Shown here: in pieces, positions 47,773 to 60,357 of the stretch
Layout: the number at the start of each line of letters is the position of its first letter
Position numbering within the stretch: position 1 is the stretch's first letter
From: Fomitopsis serialis
Taxonomy: Eukaryota; Basidiomycota; Agaricomycetes; Polyporales; Fomitopsidaceae
Length of the DNA: 64,000 bases
Direction of reading: 5' to 3'
Assembly: GCF_022376445.1 (NCBI RefSeq)
Contig: NW_025954987.1
Location: forward strand, 248,001 to 312,000
Program-made: the position numbers and the translations under genes
The notes under the pieces: model-generated
Seen by the model: the letters and a program-made list of their open reading frames with translations, nothing else
Told to the model about the DNA's origin: nothing
The model's database searches: none

Positions 47773-48001
47773 TATTGCTACCCCTTCCCGAAAACGCGTG
47801 GAGGTCGTCGGGCCCTTGTCTGACCTCCGCGTCGAGCGACCCGCACCTCGCCCACAAACCTCGGTCTAGCTCGCCTTCGACATTCGTCGATATGATAAAA
47901 TCCTGATCTGAGAACGCCACCCCAGAGATACTTACCAGAACCAACACGCTCCGCCTGTGCGCACATCGACACTCGGGGTCTAGCGATATGGAATTGGCCG
48001 G
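47773..48001 (+). repeat. Dispersed repeat, copy 2
   Basis: Same orientation as copy 1 at 30619-30830 and diverged by indels; both end in a similar TAGCRATATGRAATT-type sequence. Confidence 0.75.
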
Positions 48002-49912
48002 CCGGCTGTCATAATGAAAGGACCTTCCATTATCCCCTTGGTTCGCAGTAATCGTTTAAGCCCCCGGGGCTGAAGTCCTACAAGGTATGCCGGGGCCGAG
48101 AGGCTCTTCTCGTCGCTCCTGGTGAACGATTCACGCGAACACGATGCAGAACTGAATGAGCTGCTGGCTCTCTCTTGACGTGTTCTATCTTCTCGGGATT
48201 GCTTTCATCCACTCAACAGACGGTCACATTCCCCTCTCAGGCAATCCCCTTTTGACGAGTTGGCCCACTGTTATTCTCCGTTGCAGACCATCAAAGCCGG
48301 CAAGCGTCTTTTGCCCACTGTAAGGTATGGCCCAGTCCGTGATGTTGTGCTTGTCCCGGCTTGTTCGTGAGTATCCAACGCCAGAGTCATATACAGACTG
48401 TGTCGGCCTCGAGGCTTACCTGCAACCCACGAGAATCTCAGTGGCGCCAACGCCCTGAGATGACATCTGGTAGACACGTATCTTGAGGCGCTGTATCGCC
48501 GAATCAGCTCCTGACCGAGCGGCGTGTAGAAGTTGGCCTGGTATTCCTGGTCAAGCATTCAAAATATAAGTACGTTGGCTCATGTGCATGGATGCTCGCA
48601 GCTAGGTTCCAATTGCGTGGTGCGAGACAAAGCTTGAACGCTATGTATGTGGTTGGATGCCAACAGCGTTTGGTTCCTGCTTGTTTGACTGCAAGGAGCA
48701 ACACAACGCACCCCCTTGTGAATTGGGCCTCGATGACCTCCATGGAGAGCATCTACGGGCGCGTCAACCTTCTGTCCGCCGCCGGGACGCGCGCCTACTC
48801 CGCGCTGGTCGGGATGACATATCCAGGTCCCTGACCCACGGTCAACGTTGGCGGCTGTCTACGTTCTCCGTTCGCTCAGTCTTCTCTGCTCAACTGCTGG
48901 CGCTGCACGCTTGTCAGACCTATCAGGAACTCGAGAAGTTGAGCGGACTGAGGTAAGTGGATCGATTAGCGCCACACCTTCGTGTTTAGAACGCACCTCT
49001 CATAAGAGCCCACCAGGACGTTATCGGAAGCAGCGTCTTCGCGGTCTTCGTGTGCCCATGGGGAAGAGTCCTCGGGCGCACTACGCCCACGAAGCGCTGT
49101 GCTGTGCATGACACGCAGCCACAATCAGCATTCGTCGGGCACGGCGCATATAACGACCCTTGACCCTGGCGATCCTTGCATACCCATCGGGAACCCGAAG
49201 GGCGAAAGCACCGGGCGATTTGATGATGCGAGGGGCGTGCGCGACGGCCGCCGACGGGTTTGCGGTCGTCATGCGGGTCTTCGGACGTGCGCAATGCTGG
49301 TCATGCCGGCTGTTTCAGTGCATCCACTCATCTAAGGAGACTCTTAGAGTTGAGAAAGCGCGCCACAGTCTTATGCTTGATGTCATGTCGGCCGCAGTTT
49401 GGTAGGCGCGTACATGCGTCCATGAAGTTGACACTCGGATTTTTGTGAGTTGTCTGTATCAGAGGCACGGACGGCCAACTCTCCGAGTTCTTATGGCAAA
49501 CTTCGGCCTTCCACCTGCACCTGGTGACACGCCTCGACGGAACCCACCCACCGTCGCACTGTGATAATGAGGAAGGCAACCAGACATGGGGGACCTACTG
49601 TGTTACTTATATTATCTCAATATTGCAGTATGCCAGCGGTTGACCTACGATATTTATCTCGACCTGAGTAGTAGGGGGACTGATTGTCATGGTCACGGTT
49701 GACTCAGATGGAGGACGTACGCTCGACTCCGGGACTGATCGAGCGGACTGACACAACTGGTGTGATGTCATGCGGGGGTACATATGATCGATCTCAGGAA
49801 CTCGGATCGGGCGGGACTCATGCACGTGCGTCGAGCTCTGGGCACCCTCCACGTGGCGATAAATCCTCGGTACTTAACTTACTAAACTCTGACCATACTT
49901 ACTTACTCTGTG

Positions 49913-50565
49913 GCAAGGGGCGTCCAAAACTCTAAGTAATTCACTGAACCGACCACCCCCGACCCAACCCCGGGCGAGTGCCAGGGGTCCAGAAAATACA
50001 CCCGCGCCCACTTTTCCGCCCACTTTTCCACCTACCGTTGTTCAGCATCCCGCGATGATTGGAAAAGTTGTCAGGCCGCATCCCTGCTGCACTAATAATG
50101 GATGTGAAAAGTACGAATGTCAAGAATGAGACGGCTTCTTCAGTGGAGACAGACCGGACAGCTGTCGCACGTGATGAGAAACACGACCAGCATTCTTAGT
50201 CAGCCTCGACACGCCTCCAGCCTCGGTCACTCTGGTGAGCCCGAACTAGCGCATCTCTTTTGGCTTCGTTGGTTTCCCTTCAGCAAGAGGTAAGGCAATA
50301 CCTGGCAATACATCCAGAATGAGTCAACATCCATTGTTTCCCTTCTAGCTAGCACCTATGATTGTTACCAGGTGGTTGCGAGTGTTTTCTGTTTTCTTCA
50401 CCTCGCGGGCTGTGGGCGCTAAAAGTGGTTGGTTGGGGTCTCGTTTCCGGGGTCCTGCCTCGCACTTTTCAGGAGGAGGAGGAGGAGGAGGGGATTCCAT
50501 TTAGTCACGATCGCGCGCCGTAGGGCTGGTCGATGCAGTGAATTAGAGTTTTGGACGCCCCTTGC
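49913..50565. mobile_element. Non-autonomous element with terminal inverted repeats
   Basis: Left end 49913-49956 and right end 50523-50565 are inverted copies. About 20 bases (core CAAGGGGCGTCCAAAACTCT) are identical, followed by ATTCACTG and CGACCA shared after a 4-base gap. Weaker inverted similarity continues inward for roughly 60 bases. There is no transposase. It carries an (AGG)n tract at 50471-50491 followed by ATTCCATTTAGTC, also found after the (GGA)n tract at 20164-20204. Confidence 0.7.
50471..50491. repeat. (AGG)n microsatellite
   Basis: About six to seven trinucleotide units inside the inverted-repeat element. Confidence 0.85.
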
Positions 50566-51549
50566 TCTGTGGTGACCTACGGTCTGCAGGTTGCTCTGGG
50601 CTGAGGGAGCTGCCGCATAGGATCCAATCAACAGTCTCTCGCAATCCTGCCAATACACCCAGAGTATATGTCACCTCCAAGCCCTGTACTCTTCAAACTA
50701 TCCCTGAGCCTCTCAGTTACTGTCTGCTGCAACTAGCTGGGTCCACCACTGGAACGTACCCTTCTCGCCGTGCAATTTTGGGAGGGAATTCGCGACCGGT
50801 TGTAATGCCTCCATAGATCGTCGTGGTCGACGACGGCAAATAAAAGTTTCGGCCCTCGTTGTCGGATGTCAACTCGCAGGAGTGCTCGCATGTATCCCTT
50901 TGGCACTGGCACCCCTAAGTCAAAAATTGTGGTATGCCAGGCCTCGACCGGTCGGACACGGTGCCGTAGGGAAACGTTTGCAGTTATCGCTGCCCTGCGA
51001 GGTCCAAGTCAGCGACTCCTTGTGATCGGTCTAGACCAACTGCATGTCGCCATATGTTCACAGCTCATTCGTCTTCTTCGGACACGGACAAGGGTTCGCG
51101 GTATCAGGTTCACGGGTCGTACCGATCCGTTATCATGATCAAGCGCGCTGCTCGCAATGGACCTGAGGACAGGACGTGGTCAGTACTGTATTCCCATGTT
51201 TGCGTGCTAGGATGGCTCATACTGAAATGCGCTCAGGGTAATCGTGTGGCATGTCCATAACCTCCAAAGGACGCTGCCGTTCCTCAGACAGAGGAGATAC
51301 AAGTTCCCCGATCACGTTGGCAGTGTACGACTACTGAGCATCGCACCGCAGAAGCTGACCCAGTGGCAGTTTGTGGGTCCCTTCTCCAACACATGACCGG
51401 TACAACGCGGCCGTTACGAGATAAGAAGCGGGTCGCGCGAGGGAGGATGCTCCCTGGCATCGTCTGAACGAACCCCCACCAGGCCCCGATCGGGGAGTGG
51501 GCATTCTCCGCGGATACCTCCACCCCAACGCGATACCCGGCGAAACACT

Positions 51550-53389
51550 ATGGATTCATACCAGTTCTATAATACGTCCATCGACGGGAAGTCCCCTCTT
51601 TTCACCTACACGCCTTCCCGCGCAGCCGGAGCTGTGAACGCGCTGGAGGCGTGGACACTCACCAATCCTAGCTTGGTGGCAGTGAGTCCCTATAACATAC
51701 TGGTTGTACGGCGGATCGATACTGACGTTGTTGTCGCCATCTAGGATACCTCCTACACGACCAATTTATCTGGTGCAACTGTCGAGATCCAATGGACAGG
51801 CACCTCCATCTGGCTCTACGGAAGAGCGAGCGCGAGCTCTAGCTACGGGATCATACGTAGCTGGAGCGAGATGGTTTGGTTCGGCGACGAGGCGAACGGG
51901 ACCGAAGGCGTCCTCTTCAGCGAGGCAGGCCTCTCTTACGGTTCTTACACGCTCGCCCTCTCCGTCAGCAAAGGACCGGTGACCATCTCGGGCGCGACGA
52001 TCACCGTGGGCATGGGAGATGCTGGGTGAGTAGCTTGCCAGCCTCACAGCTCACGTCGTACAGGGCTCATATCCGTGTTATCCAGGTCATCATTGCAGTC
52101 ACACAACCAGTCTGCAGCGACGGGATCCGGAGCAAATCAAGTCAATCCTTTCTTCCAGACCAACTCCAGGAGCTTTTGGTCCTCCCTCATCCTCGATGGC
52201 TCCCAAAGCATCCTTCGTACCAGCAACATCGGAGACTCGATCACGTTCACGGTCCAATCCAGCGTGAGCTTCGCTATCTACGGAACGACTGCGCCCGCCT
52301 ACGGCGAGTACAACATCAGCGTGGACCCCCTTCCGGATAACCTCCCCCCAACTGCCCAGTACAACGCGTCGACGGCGTTCGAGGTCCTGGACGCGCTGAA
52401 GTTCCTGGCGACGGGTCTGGACGAGACGAAGAACTACACGGTGACGATGACAAACGCCGAGCGCAACAAGACCTGCGACATCGGCCAAGTCGTCCTGCAC
52501 AGCGCTGTCCGAATGCACGTCCATTTTGTTCTCAAAGGGCAGACCAACGATGCTGATGAGTATCGTCATCACTTTGAAGTGTGAGCTCGAGCTCGGCGAC
52601 AAGTGGACGTTCAACCTCACTAGCAAGTGCAGACCCATCCGGCACTCCACCCATCAGTTCCGGCAGCGCAACGTCTGGACGGCAGCGCCTCAACACGGGC
52701 GATATCGTTGGCATTGTGGTATGACCCCTCCTTACCGTGCTACGATATTCCGACTCACACCGAACTCAACAGCTCGGATGTGTCGCGAGCGTCCTCATTT
52801 TCTGGGCCACCGCCGTGGCCCTGCGACAGCGCCGTCGGAGACGGAGAATCGAGTACTCGATGGAGAAGCCTTCCACACCGCTCTACCGAGAATACCGATA
52901 CAAACGCGCAGCTCGCCATTCCCCTGTCAGGGTTCCCGGAATCGATCTGATCGACCCGGACATCGTGGTGATAGGTGGAGAGCGTGAGCTGATGACTCCA
53001 GAACTTGAAGTCACACCCTGTGCGTACCGATGTCTTCTTCAACGACGCGTCAAGGTCTAATCATGCTCTATCGCAGTCATGAAGACTTACACTGACCTTG
53101 CCTCGCCCGCGTGCCAAAGCACCCATGCGTACGTATCACCCGCTTATTACTCCATGTGCCAAGCTAATTGTCTCTCGACAGGGAGCAACCTGCGGATAAT
53201 TCTCTGCCAAACCAGCTCACGACAGAACGATCGGTTGCAGTCCCAGCAGAGAATGCAGACCGTCATCCCAGAGTCAGGCCACCGTCCTACAAAGCGGAGT
53301 GGATGTCTAGTCGCACTTCAACGAGAACAACGGCACAACAGCCTCCTTCCTCTTATCAGATGAAGCTGGAGGGCGAACCTGCTCCCTAA
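51550..53389 (+). CDS. Single-pass membrane protein with two beta-sandwich-like repeats
   Basis: Agaricomycete-type surface protein of unknown function. Exons: 51550-51681, 51745-52025, from 52099 through the second ectodomain, a short and uncertain one around 52575-52730, and cytoplasmic exons ending at 53389. The N-terminal region contains two related units (LSGATVEIQWTGTSIWLYGR; GDSITFTVQSSVSFAIYGT), the pattern of fungal carbohydrate-binding-like beta-sandwich ectodomains. N-glycosylation sites (NTS, NLS, NIS, NAS, NYT) agree with extracellular exposure. One transmembrane helix, GIVLGCVASVLIFWATAVAL, is followed at once by RQRRRRRR, giving an inside-C topology. The tail has Pro/Ser/Thr-rich sequence ending YQMKLEGEPAP. 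No cleavable signal peptide is visible at the chosen ATG, so an upstream exon may be missing. Confidence 0.75.
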
Positions 53390-54205
53390 ACATATCCCTT
53401 CGCCATGGACAACATATGCCCTGATGACTATCCACCGCTGGACTGGTGCGTCATGCCTGTCCATTCACCCCGGACGTTCTCACCGACTACGAGACAGCAT
53501 CCACCCTCTCCTAATCCGTGCGATCGTCTCTATCATGAGCGGACACTATTATACATGTATCCTACAGTCTGTCGACTGGGACTGCCAATCGAAGTCTGTT
53601 GTAGGCTTGAGCTGACCAGGGATCATCGAAGATCCATACACACCGAAAGCGCCCCGGCTCATCTGCTATTACTCAGCCAGGACAACGCCGATCTGCGTTA
53701 TGGGCGGCACACAAGCCGCGATCCCATGCTAATCCTCCGGGTCTAACCCTGGACAACCGACGTTAGACGCCACGGAAAACATTCCTCACTTACCAAGGCG
53801 AGTCGTTCCTCATTGATAGCAGGCCGAGTCGTACTCATCATCTCCCGAGATTGTCGTTTTTGTCTACGCACTTCGGCAGAGATATATACGGTGCTGTTGG
53901 TTCACCTGAGCGCGTCGCCGATAAGTACCTTCGAGAGGATCGCTCGAGCGCCCACGCGCCGCGTGCACGCTGTTGATGCAGCCCCTAGTGTGCAGGTTTG
54001 GCGACCCGCTGTCACTCAAAGTTTCAGCGCACTCAAGTCTCGAGGCACTTGGCACTTCCGAGGAGTGAATTCCCGGTGAATTCTCTGCTCCGAGGGGGTG
54101 TGGACTGACGCGGGCCGCCCGAGTTCCGAGTTCAGCCTTCTAGTATGGTACCCTCTCCCTGTACAGTCTTGCCTCGACACGATTGTCTGAGCTGGTGAGC
54201 AAAAG
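53390..54205. other. Intergenic, no gene seen
   Basis: About 800 bases between two plus-strand genes; no recognisable exon. Confidence 0.5.
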
Positions 54206-56187
54206 ATGGCGTCGGAAGAGCAGGAGATCGTTGCTCTGCTCGAATCCAAGTACGTATCCGACGTATGGATTTCAAGTTGATGACTCCCCGGGCCGAGACT
54301 CGGACTGCTGACGGATCCACTACTTTCCAACCTCTGTAGTTTCATAACCAATTATTGCGAGCTCGCAACTTGCGGTGTGTGTTGTTGTTCTGCTCCAAGT
54401 CTGCAGCGGGACTGATGCGCTGCCAGTGTTGATTTTCTGCGAACACATCATTACGCTTCCGGATGAGATCCGCCTGGTATGGCGACGAAAACTCTCGATG
54501 TCCAGCCTCATCTTTCTGCTGAATCGCTACATCGTGTTTATGTACGGGGTCGTCAACATAGTCGGGGTGTTCCCATGGACGACTAACATAGTATGGTATC
54601 TCTCGGTGCCCCATTACCGCCAACATCGCTTACGCCTGTGATCTCGCCTGCCATAGGGGTCAGACATTTTAGCACATCGGCAGAAAAGAGCAAAATGAAG
54701 CTGATCGAGTGTCTTTGCAGATGTGCGGCCATAATCATGCTATACACTATCGTAACTATCCTGCTGTACGCTATCACCCCCAGTGCGTCGCCCCTCCGGG
54801 CTCCTCCACCCAGCCATCGTACTCACCATTAATGCACAGTATTCTCGACCCTCCGGGTTTACGCCATCGCGGGCCGCAAATGGCACTTCGCCGTCGCGAC
54901 CCTCCTGACGGGCGTGGTCGCCGTCGCGTCCAATATCGTGAGTCTATGCGTCGTACGGCGGGCGTTACACTGATACTAATGACATGCATTGTGTGTGCAG
55001 GCAAACGCCGTCCAGGCGTCGCTCGGCTACCTGGTCTACGTCGGACCTCTACCCGTGTGCACGTACGACACGTATGACAGCAAGTCTGAGCACTGGAAGT
55101 AAGTGCTGCACCTGGAACTCCCCGCGCCCCAACACTCACTGACGTGCTCCTTTCCCAGACGTAAGCACCCCCTTCCCCCAATCGCATATGGCCTTCGCTC
55201 CTCCCGTCCGTTCTGACGCTCATCCCCAGTGACAACCGCCACGCGCGTCTGCTCGATCGTCTCCGACCTGCTTGTCATCACCGTGACCTGGTGGCGGACG
55301 TACGCGCTGAAACGGGAGGCAGACCGACTGCATATGCGCGCGTCCCTCGCGACGCTCCTCCTGCGCGACGGCACAGTCTACTTCGTGTGCGTCCCATGTC
55401 CACCCTGTGCTTGTGCTGAGGACGTGGAGATTGATGGGGCGGCGTCGGCGCAGGGCGATCCTCGTGCTGAACGTCGTGCACGCCGTTGTCGTGTTCTATG
55501 ACGGGGTACGTTAGCCACCGCGGCACCTCTGCCTCTAAGGATGTAGGTCCTCACGTCGTTGCCGCTCGTAGAACGTCGTCTACGTGACGGTCTTCCTCAG
55601 CCCGTGCGTCGCCCCCCTTCCCCTCTCCTCCCGCCCTATCCTGACGTGACCTTCCCTCCCGGACCAGGATCCCCGCCCTCCTCACCTCGCGCTTCCTCCT
55701 CAACCTCCGGCGCGCCAACGACCTCAAAGACATCGACGTCCACCTCGGCTCCACGTCCTCGTCCACGGCCTCCCCCGACACCGGCTCGCTCTCCTTCGCC
55801 CTCTCCTCCGCCCCGCCCGACATGCGCACGCTGCAGTTCGCCCCGGCGGGCGCGTCCGCCGGCACGACGGTGGGCGGAGGGACGGGGACGGGGACGTTCA
55901 TGGACATGGACGGGGCGCTCTGGACGGGGTTCGCCTCTTCCGTCGGCGACGCGGGTGAGGCGGCGGGGACGGGGACGGGGACGGGCGAGGGCGAGAGGGC
56001 GTGGAGTCCGTCGACGGAGTCGGAGCGGACGAAGGCGGAGGCGGACGTAGAGGATGGGAGGTCGCCCGTCGCCGGGTCTCCGATGTCGGCGGGGACGGGG
56101 GCGACGGCCCGTGTGCGCGCGGGACGCGGGAGCGGGGAGGGGAAGGACGGGGTGGGGGTGGAGGAGATAGAGCTGACGCCGGTGTAA
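54206..56187 (+). CDS. Seven-helix membrane protein, DUF6533 family
   Basis: Multi-pass membrane protein of an Agaricomycete family with unknown function. Start ATG 54206 (MASEEQEIVALLES); spliced exons read NFITNYCELATC, a helix with CEHIITLPDEIRLVWRRKLS and FLLNRYIVFMYGVVNIVG, then STLRVYAIAGRKWHFAVATL, AVQASLGYLVYVGPLPVCTY, TRVCSIVSDLLVITVTWWRT, ASLATLLLRDGTVYF and LVLNVVHAVVVFYDG, ending the core with SRFLLNLRRAND. That FLLNLR ending is typical. The cytoplasmic tail from about 55740 is long, GC-rich and full of Gly/Thr runs (GTGTGTG-type), ending EEIELTPV. Exact junctions around 54360-54420 and 54780-54840 are less certain. Confidence 0.8.
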
Positions 56188-56511
56188 GATGGGGCAGCGA
56201 TGTTCTGTGAGACTAGAGTAGACCTGCGTTGGATGGATTACCAGGTCACCAGCTGGATGTGTACTTGCGAAGCGTACGACCTTATTGGACAGGGACGGAA
56301 GTCCGAGAGAACTGAGCGACTCGGGGGTCCTCGCGGCACGAAACGTATAACAGGTGTATGAAGTACATTGGTCGCCGGGTTCATACAACAACGGATAGGA
56401 TAAATAGTGCTATAAGTCAAAGAACCATGCATTCGTCTTGCAAATATGACTACAATCCACCGATACCCTATCCTCTGCGCGCGTACGCAGCCCACATACA
56501 AAGTTACCGGC
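56188..56511. other. Convergent spacer
   Basis: About 320 bases with no gene. Confidence 0.5.
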
Positions 56512-57158
56512 TCACCGCACGCTCGGAGTCTTCTTCATCGCGAATGCGTGCGACTCGCCGCTCGGCACCGTCCCATGCCGATCCCGCCCTTCGCCGTTGT
56601 GGTTCTGGGAGCGGATAGATGAAGCGGAGTGGGAGCGAACGCCTGCGCCGGGGCCAGGACCAAAGCTCGCGTTGCTGTATGCTTTCACGAAACCACTGAG
56701 GCCGAGGAGGCAGGTGGAAGGGGAGTGAGGGGAAGCGAGTAGACGAGGAGCGAGGGCAACGCACCGTTGTGTAGCATCGAGGTAATTATCCCGGTCCCAT
56801 CGCTTGTTTGTTTTGATAGACACACCCTCCTTCGACAGGTTCACGCCTCTGTTCTTCAGGCTGGGGTGGACGGGGAGGGTGCTAAGCGAGGGGGCCAAGA
56901 CCGACATAAGAGCCACTCACGATGCTTTCGTCGCCTCCGCAGCCTGTGACGTCGCTTTCCCGACATAAATCAAGCCATACAGAACCGCTGCAGCAATGGA
57001 GAGCGTCTACATGATCGTTTAGCACTGACTATCAGAGTTTTAAAGCATATGAACGACTTGCCAAGGCGAGGGAGATAAAATCAATCCTGTCGGTAGCGGC
57101 CGCATCAGCTCTCGGCATTCTCGACGCCACAGTCGGCGTGCACATACCAGCTTGCCAT
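56512..57158 (-). CDS. Small conserved single-helix protein, function unknown
   Basis: Short protein of about 110 residues with one N-terminal hydrophobic segment (TLSIAAAVLYGLIYVGKATS) and a Ser-rich, basic tail. Exons: start near 57158, then about 56919-57009, about 56764-56860 and 56512-56695. The middle reads NRGVNLSKEGVSIKTNKRWD and YLDATQRGFVKAYSNASFG, which I recognise only as a conserved fungal hypothetical. The intron before GFVKAYSN is 69 bases and frame-neutral, so it looks coding in a naive reading. Joining the presumed first exon (MASW) to the second requires one additional base, so the start is tentative. Confidence 0.55.
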
Positions 57159-58006
57159 GATGTGGAACAGAACACTTGGTGGTGAAGAAGAGAGGAATTA
57201 GGGGCCGGATGCGCTAGTGAGGCTGGTGGTTGGGATCGCAATATAAAGCGGACTTGACGTCTGTATAGGAATAGATCGACCAATAGGCGGCGGTGCTAGC
57301 GGTGAACAGAAGCACTGTCACAACAACGGCGACAGGTTCTGAGACAAAAGGAGCTGCAGATCCGACTGGTGCGAGGGACTCGGAACGGGAGGAGTGAAGC
57401 AGCCCGCTGCCTTAGCTTCAAAAGTGGTATTTACATAAGGACGAGACAGGGATCTGCCTCAGGAACTCGCGCGGAGCCTTTGCCAATGATGACCGCATTT
57501 GGCGCGTGCGCAGCCTCCTCCCGCGCCTTCCCGCCTCCCACTGCCGAACAAGGTTGCCGCTGGGCGCTGAGCGTTGTGGCGGGGAGGCCGCCTCACCGCC
57601 TCCCTGCAAGACGTAAGTACTCGCTATATGGATGGCGTTCGGTGACACATTCCGGGCCAGCAGCTGACATGAACCAAAGCTTGCATGGACACCAGCCCAT
57701 CAGACGGCGACACTGGCGCTGTCTTTGATCGTGGCTTATAAGAAACCCTTTCAGCGAACTCACGATCGAACAGCAACCGGTCCCATACGTCCGTACCAGC
57801 CCCACTGCCCCAGGACAGAGTGAAGAAAGAACCATGTGCATTATTTGAACCTGAGGTGGACCTTCGGATCCTGACAGAAGGATTGAGTCAATGATCGTGG
57901 CGTAGTCGCACTTCTCCCAGCGAATCAGTCATCCATCCCCAAGGACCAAGCAGAGAGAAATGTATAGAAAGCCCTACGGAGACAGTCCAGACAGCATATG
58001 ATACAC
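57159..58006. other. Intergenic, no gene seen
   Basis: About 850 bases containing the promoter of the small membrane protein gene and the 3' flank of SEC13. No supported coding sequence. Confidence 0.45.
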
Positions 58007-59334
58007 CTAGCTCGTCATGTCGCTCACGCACTCCCACACGCCCTTCAAGTTCTCCTTCCACAGCGTCACCTTCCCGTCGCCGCAGCTCACCGCCAAGATG
58101 TTCCCCGCCAGGCTCCAAGACACACGCCACACCACGTCGGGGAACCTGCCCGCCGGCGCAGGCACCCCCGATGTCGGCGAAACTGACGCGGAGGAAGGGT
58201 CGAGCGCGGTCTTCACCCAGGGCGACGTCGGGGTGTCTTTTGTCCATATCAACACAGTCTTGTCCTATTCCACACACGCTCGTCAGCACGGCAGCGAAGG
58301 AGAATCGAGTGGTACGGGTGAGAACGCACCTGAGAGGCAGTAGCGATGTAGCTCCTCGGCAGCCCGATATTCGGCGCCCATGCGACGTCGCGCACCCAGT
58401 CTGTGTGGCCCTCGAGCACCTCCGCCTCGAACCACTCCTGCGTGTCGTCGCGGTAGCCCCAGATCTTCACCAGGTTGTCGCAACCCGCACTCGCGAAGCG
58501 CTTCACGCCGGTCGGCGCCGTGGGCACCTGCCCCGGAATAGTCGCGGTCGGTTGTGGCGCGATCAGCGAGCCGGGCTGCACGGCGGGCGCCCAGGAGACG
58601 GCGTTGCAGCCGATAGCGTGCCCGTCGAAGACGTCGGCGCCCCACTGGCCGTCGTCTGCGCTCGTGTTCAGTCATCAGCACACAGCGGGCACGTCTGAAA
58701 ACGCACTCTTGAACGTGAGCACGGAGATGGTGCCGTCCGAGGACGCGCAGGCGAGGATCGCGCCGAGCTCGTGCGGCGCCCACGACACGGAGTTGACGGA
58801 CGCCTTGTGCAGCGTGTGCTCCTTGATCTTCGCCCAGCCGGCGGGCGCGGGGCCCTGGGCGGGCTGCTCCTTCCAGATGATCACCTTGCCGTCGTACGAA
58901 CACGATGCGAGGATGTGCCCGAACTTTGGGTGCGCCCAGGTGACCTGCCACACCGGGCCTGTGTGCCTGCACAGTGCGTTCGGTCAAAAGAGATGGAGGG
59001 AGAGGGGGAGGGACTTCTCGCACCCTTTGAGCACCTGCCCGCTCGTCTTGGTCGTCTCTCCGTCCACAACGTCGAACACCCGCACCGTCCGGTCGGACGA
59101 GCACGTCGCGAGCCGTTTGCCGTAGTAGTCCAGTTGCGCATCGTGCTAGACACCCCAGACGCGTCACTCAGCCTCAGCTCCGCGTCCACTTCGCAAGCGA
59201 CGCGCGCGGACGTACGATCATGTCTTCATGGGATGTCTCGATGGGCACGGGCTCGCCCGTGCTCGTGGAAGACACCTAATGCAAATAGTTTTGTCAGGGC
59301 TGAGGCACGAAACAGATGAGTGAGGTCGTACCAT
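58007..59334 (-). CDS. SEC13: SEC13, COPII coat and nuclear pore WD40 protein
   Basis: Beta-propeller subunit of the COPII outer coat (with SEC31) and of the Nup84 nuclear pore subcomplex. Six exons, 59332-59334, 59216-59275, 59024-59145, 58707-58966, 58331-58655 and 58007-58265, sum to 342 residues. The first coding exon consists solely of the start codon. WD-repeat landmarks: [38 protein letters not shown] with [70 protein letters not shown] and [20 protein letters not shown]. Six blades are visible, as in the family, and the open propeller is normally completed by a partner blade. Confidence 0.95.
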
Positions 59335-60357
59335 TTTGGAGAGAGTGGGAGAGGATGGAGGTCGTTTCGAAAGTGCGGTGTAGTGAGTTCTGATTCACTG
59401 TTCGGTAGGTCGACGTGGTCTTTGTGGTGACGCGCATTTCGGTTCGACTAGTCATGTGACTAGCACCGCCCTCGAGCCAAACCGATACCGACCCCGAAGT
59501 GAGTCGGATTCGGCTTGTGTGTGACACCAAATGGGTCCAGTGTCACTGACGCATGACCGCGATGAGCTGTCACAGACGCGATTGTGGCGGGCATCACCAT
59601 TGATTCACGGTGATGCACCTCGTCGAACCTCAGGCTGTATCGCACTCAGTAGCCACTGTTCATGTTCAAGACAAATGTGCACTACTAGTACCGTAAACGC
59701 CGACTCTCTACTAGCGGTACTACTAGATCGTTCAGTACTATAGGTGAGTATCTCACCATCACTGCACCGGACTCATCTATCCCGTTATCCCTAGCCGGAA
59801 GTACTTCATAGCGGATCATTCGACGAGTACTGGTACGAATGCATGAATGCGTGAGTATCGTCGTGGCCAAAGTGTTAGGCCTGTCATTGACGATGTCTGC
59901 ACTGTTCAGGGACTTGCCGCGAGACGACTCGGTGAGACGGGCGACACGCAGCATGAGACAACGGCGTGCGCCCATTCGCGTACAGCATGAGGGTGACGCA
60001 TGACGCTCCATTACCAGTGTGGCTGCCGCAATTGTTGAGAACCTAAATCAGGCTTTGGACCAGGGCAAATGGGTGTAAGCGGTGCTAAAAGTACACGTTG
60101 GGGTATCGGATGCAGAATGAGCATTGTAGTGATACAAGGTGCCGTGCGGACGGCGAGAATGCGGTCTATCCTGGCCGGCAAGCAACCAGTCGAAGGCACT
60201 TTACAGCTGATATCGAGGGCATCGGGGCCAGTCATACTAGGTCATGAACATCCCTTCCTTCGAGCGTGAGGCTGGACTGTTGCGGGAGGTTTGTCATCGT
60301 GATCATCACAGGGTCGATCACCGTCGAGAACTGTCCAAGTATCGGTCGACCATCCTC
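59335..60357. other. Intergenic, no gene seen
   Basis: About 1 kb with the SEC13 promoter on its left side. No coding sequence recognised apart from the possible end of the next gene's tail around 60240-60350. Confidence 0.45.

Larger units (their letters stand above)
47399..51549. other. Gene-poor 4.1 kb region with repeats
   Basis: Contains dispersed repeat copy 2 (47773-48001) and an inverted-repeat-bounded element (49913-50565). Frames up to about 150 codons are unsupported: no motifs and no coherent splice chain. Nothing else recognised. Confidence 0.5.

Noticed and set aside
47399..47906. Overlapping Pro/Ser-rich ORFs upstream of the monooxygenase
   Set aside because: Promoter and repeat sequence with biased composition; no coherent gene model.
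55636..56391. 251-codon minus-strand ORF rich in Arg/Pro
   Set aside because: Antisense of the low-complexity tail of the DUF6533 gene.
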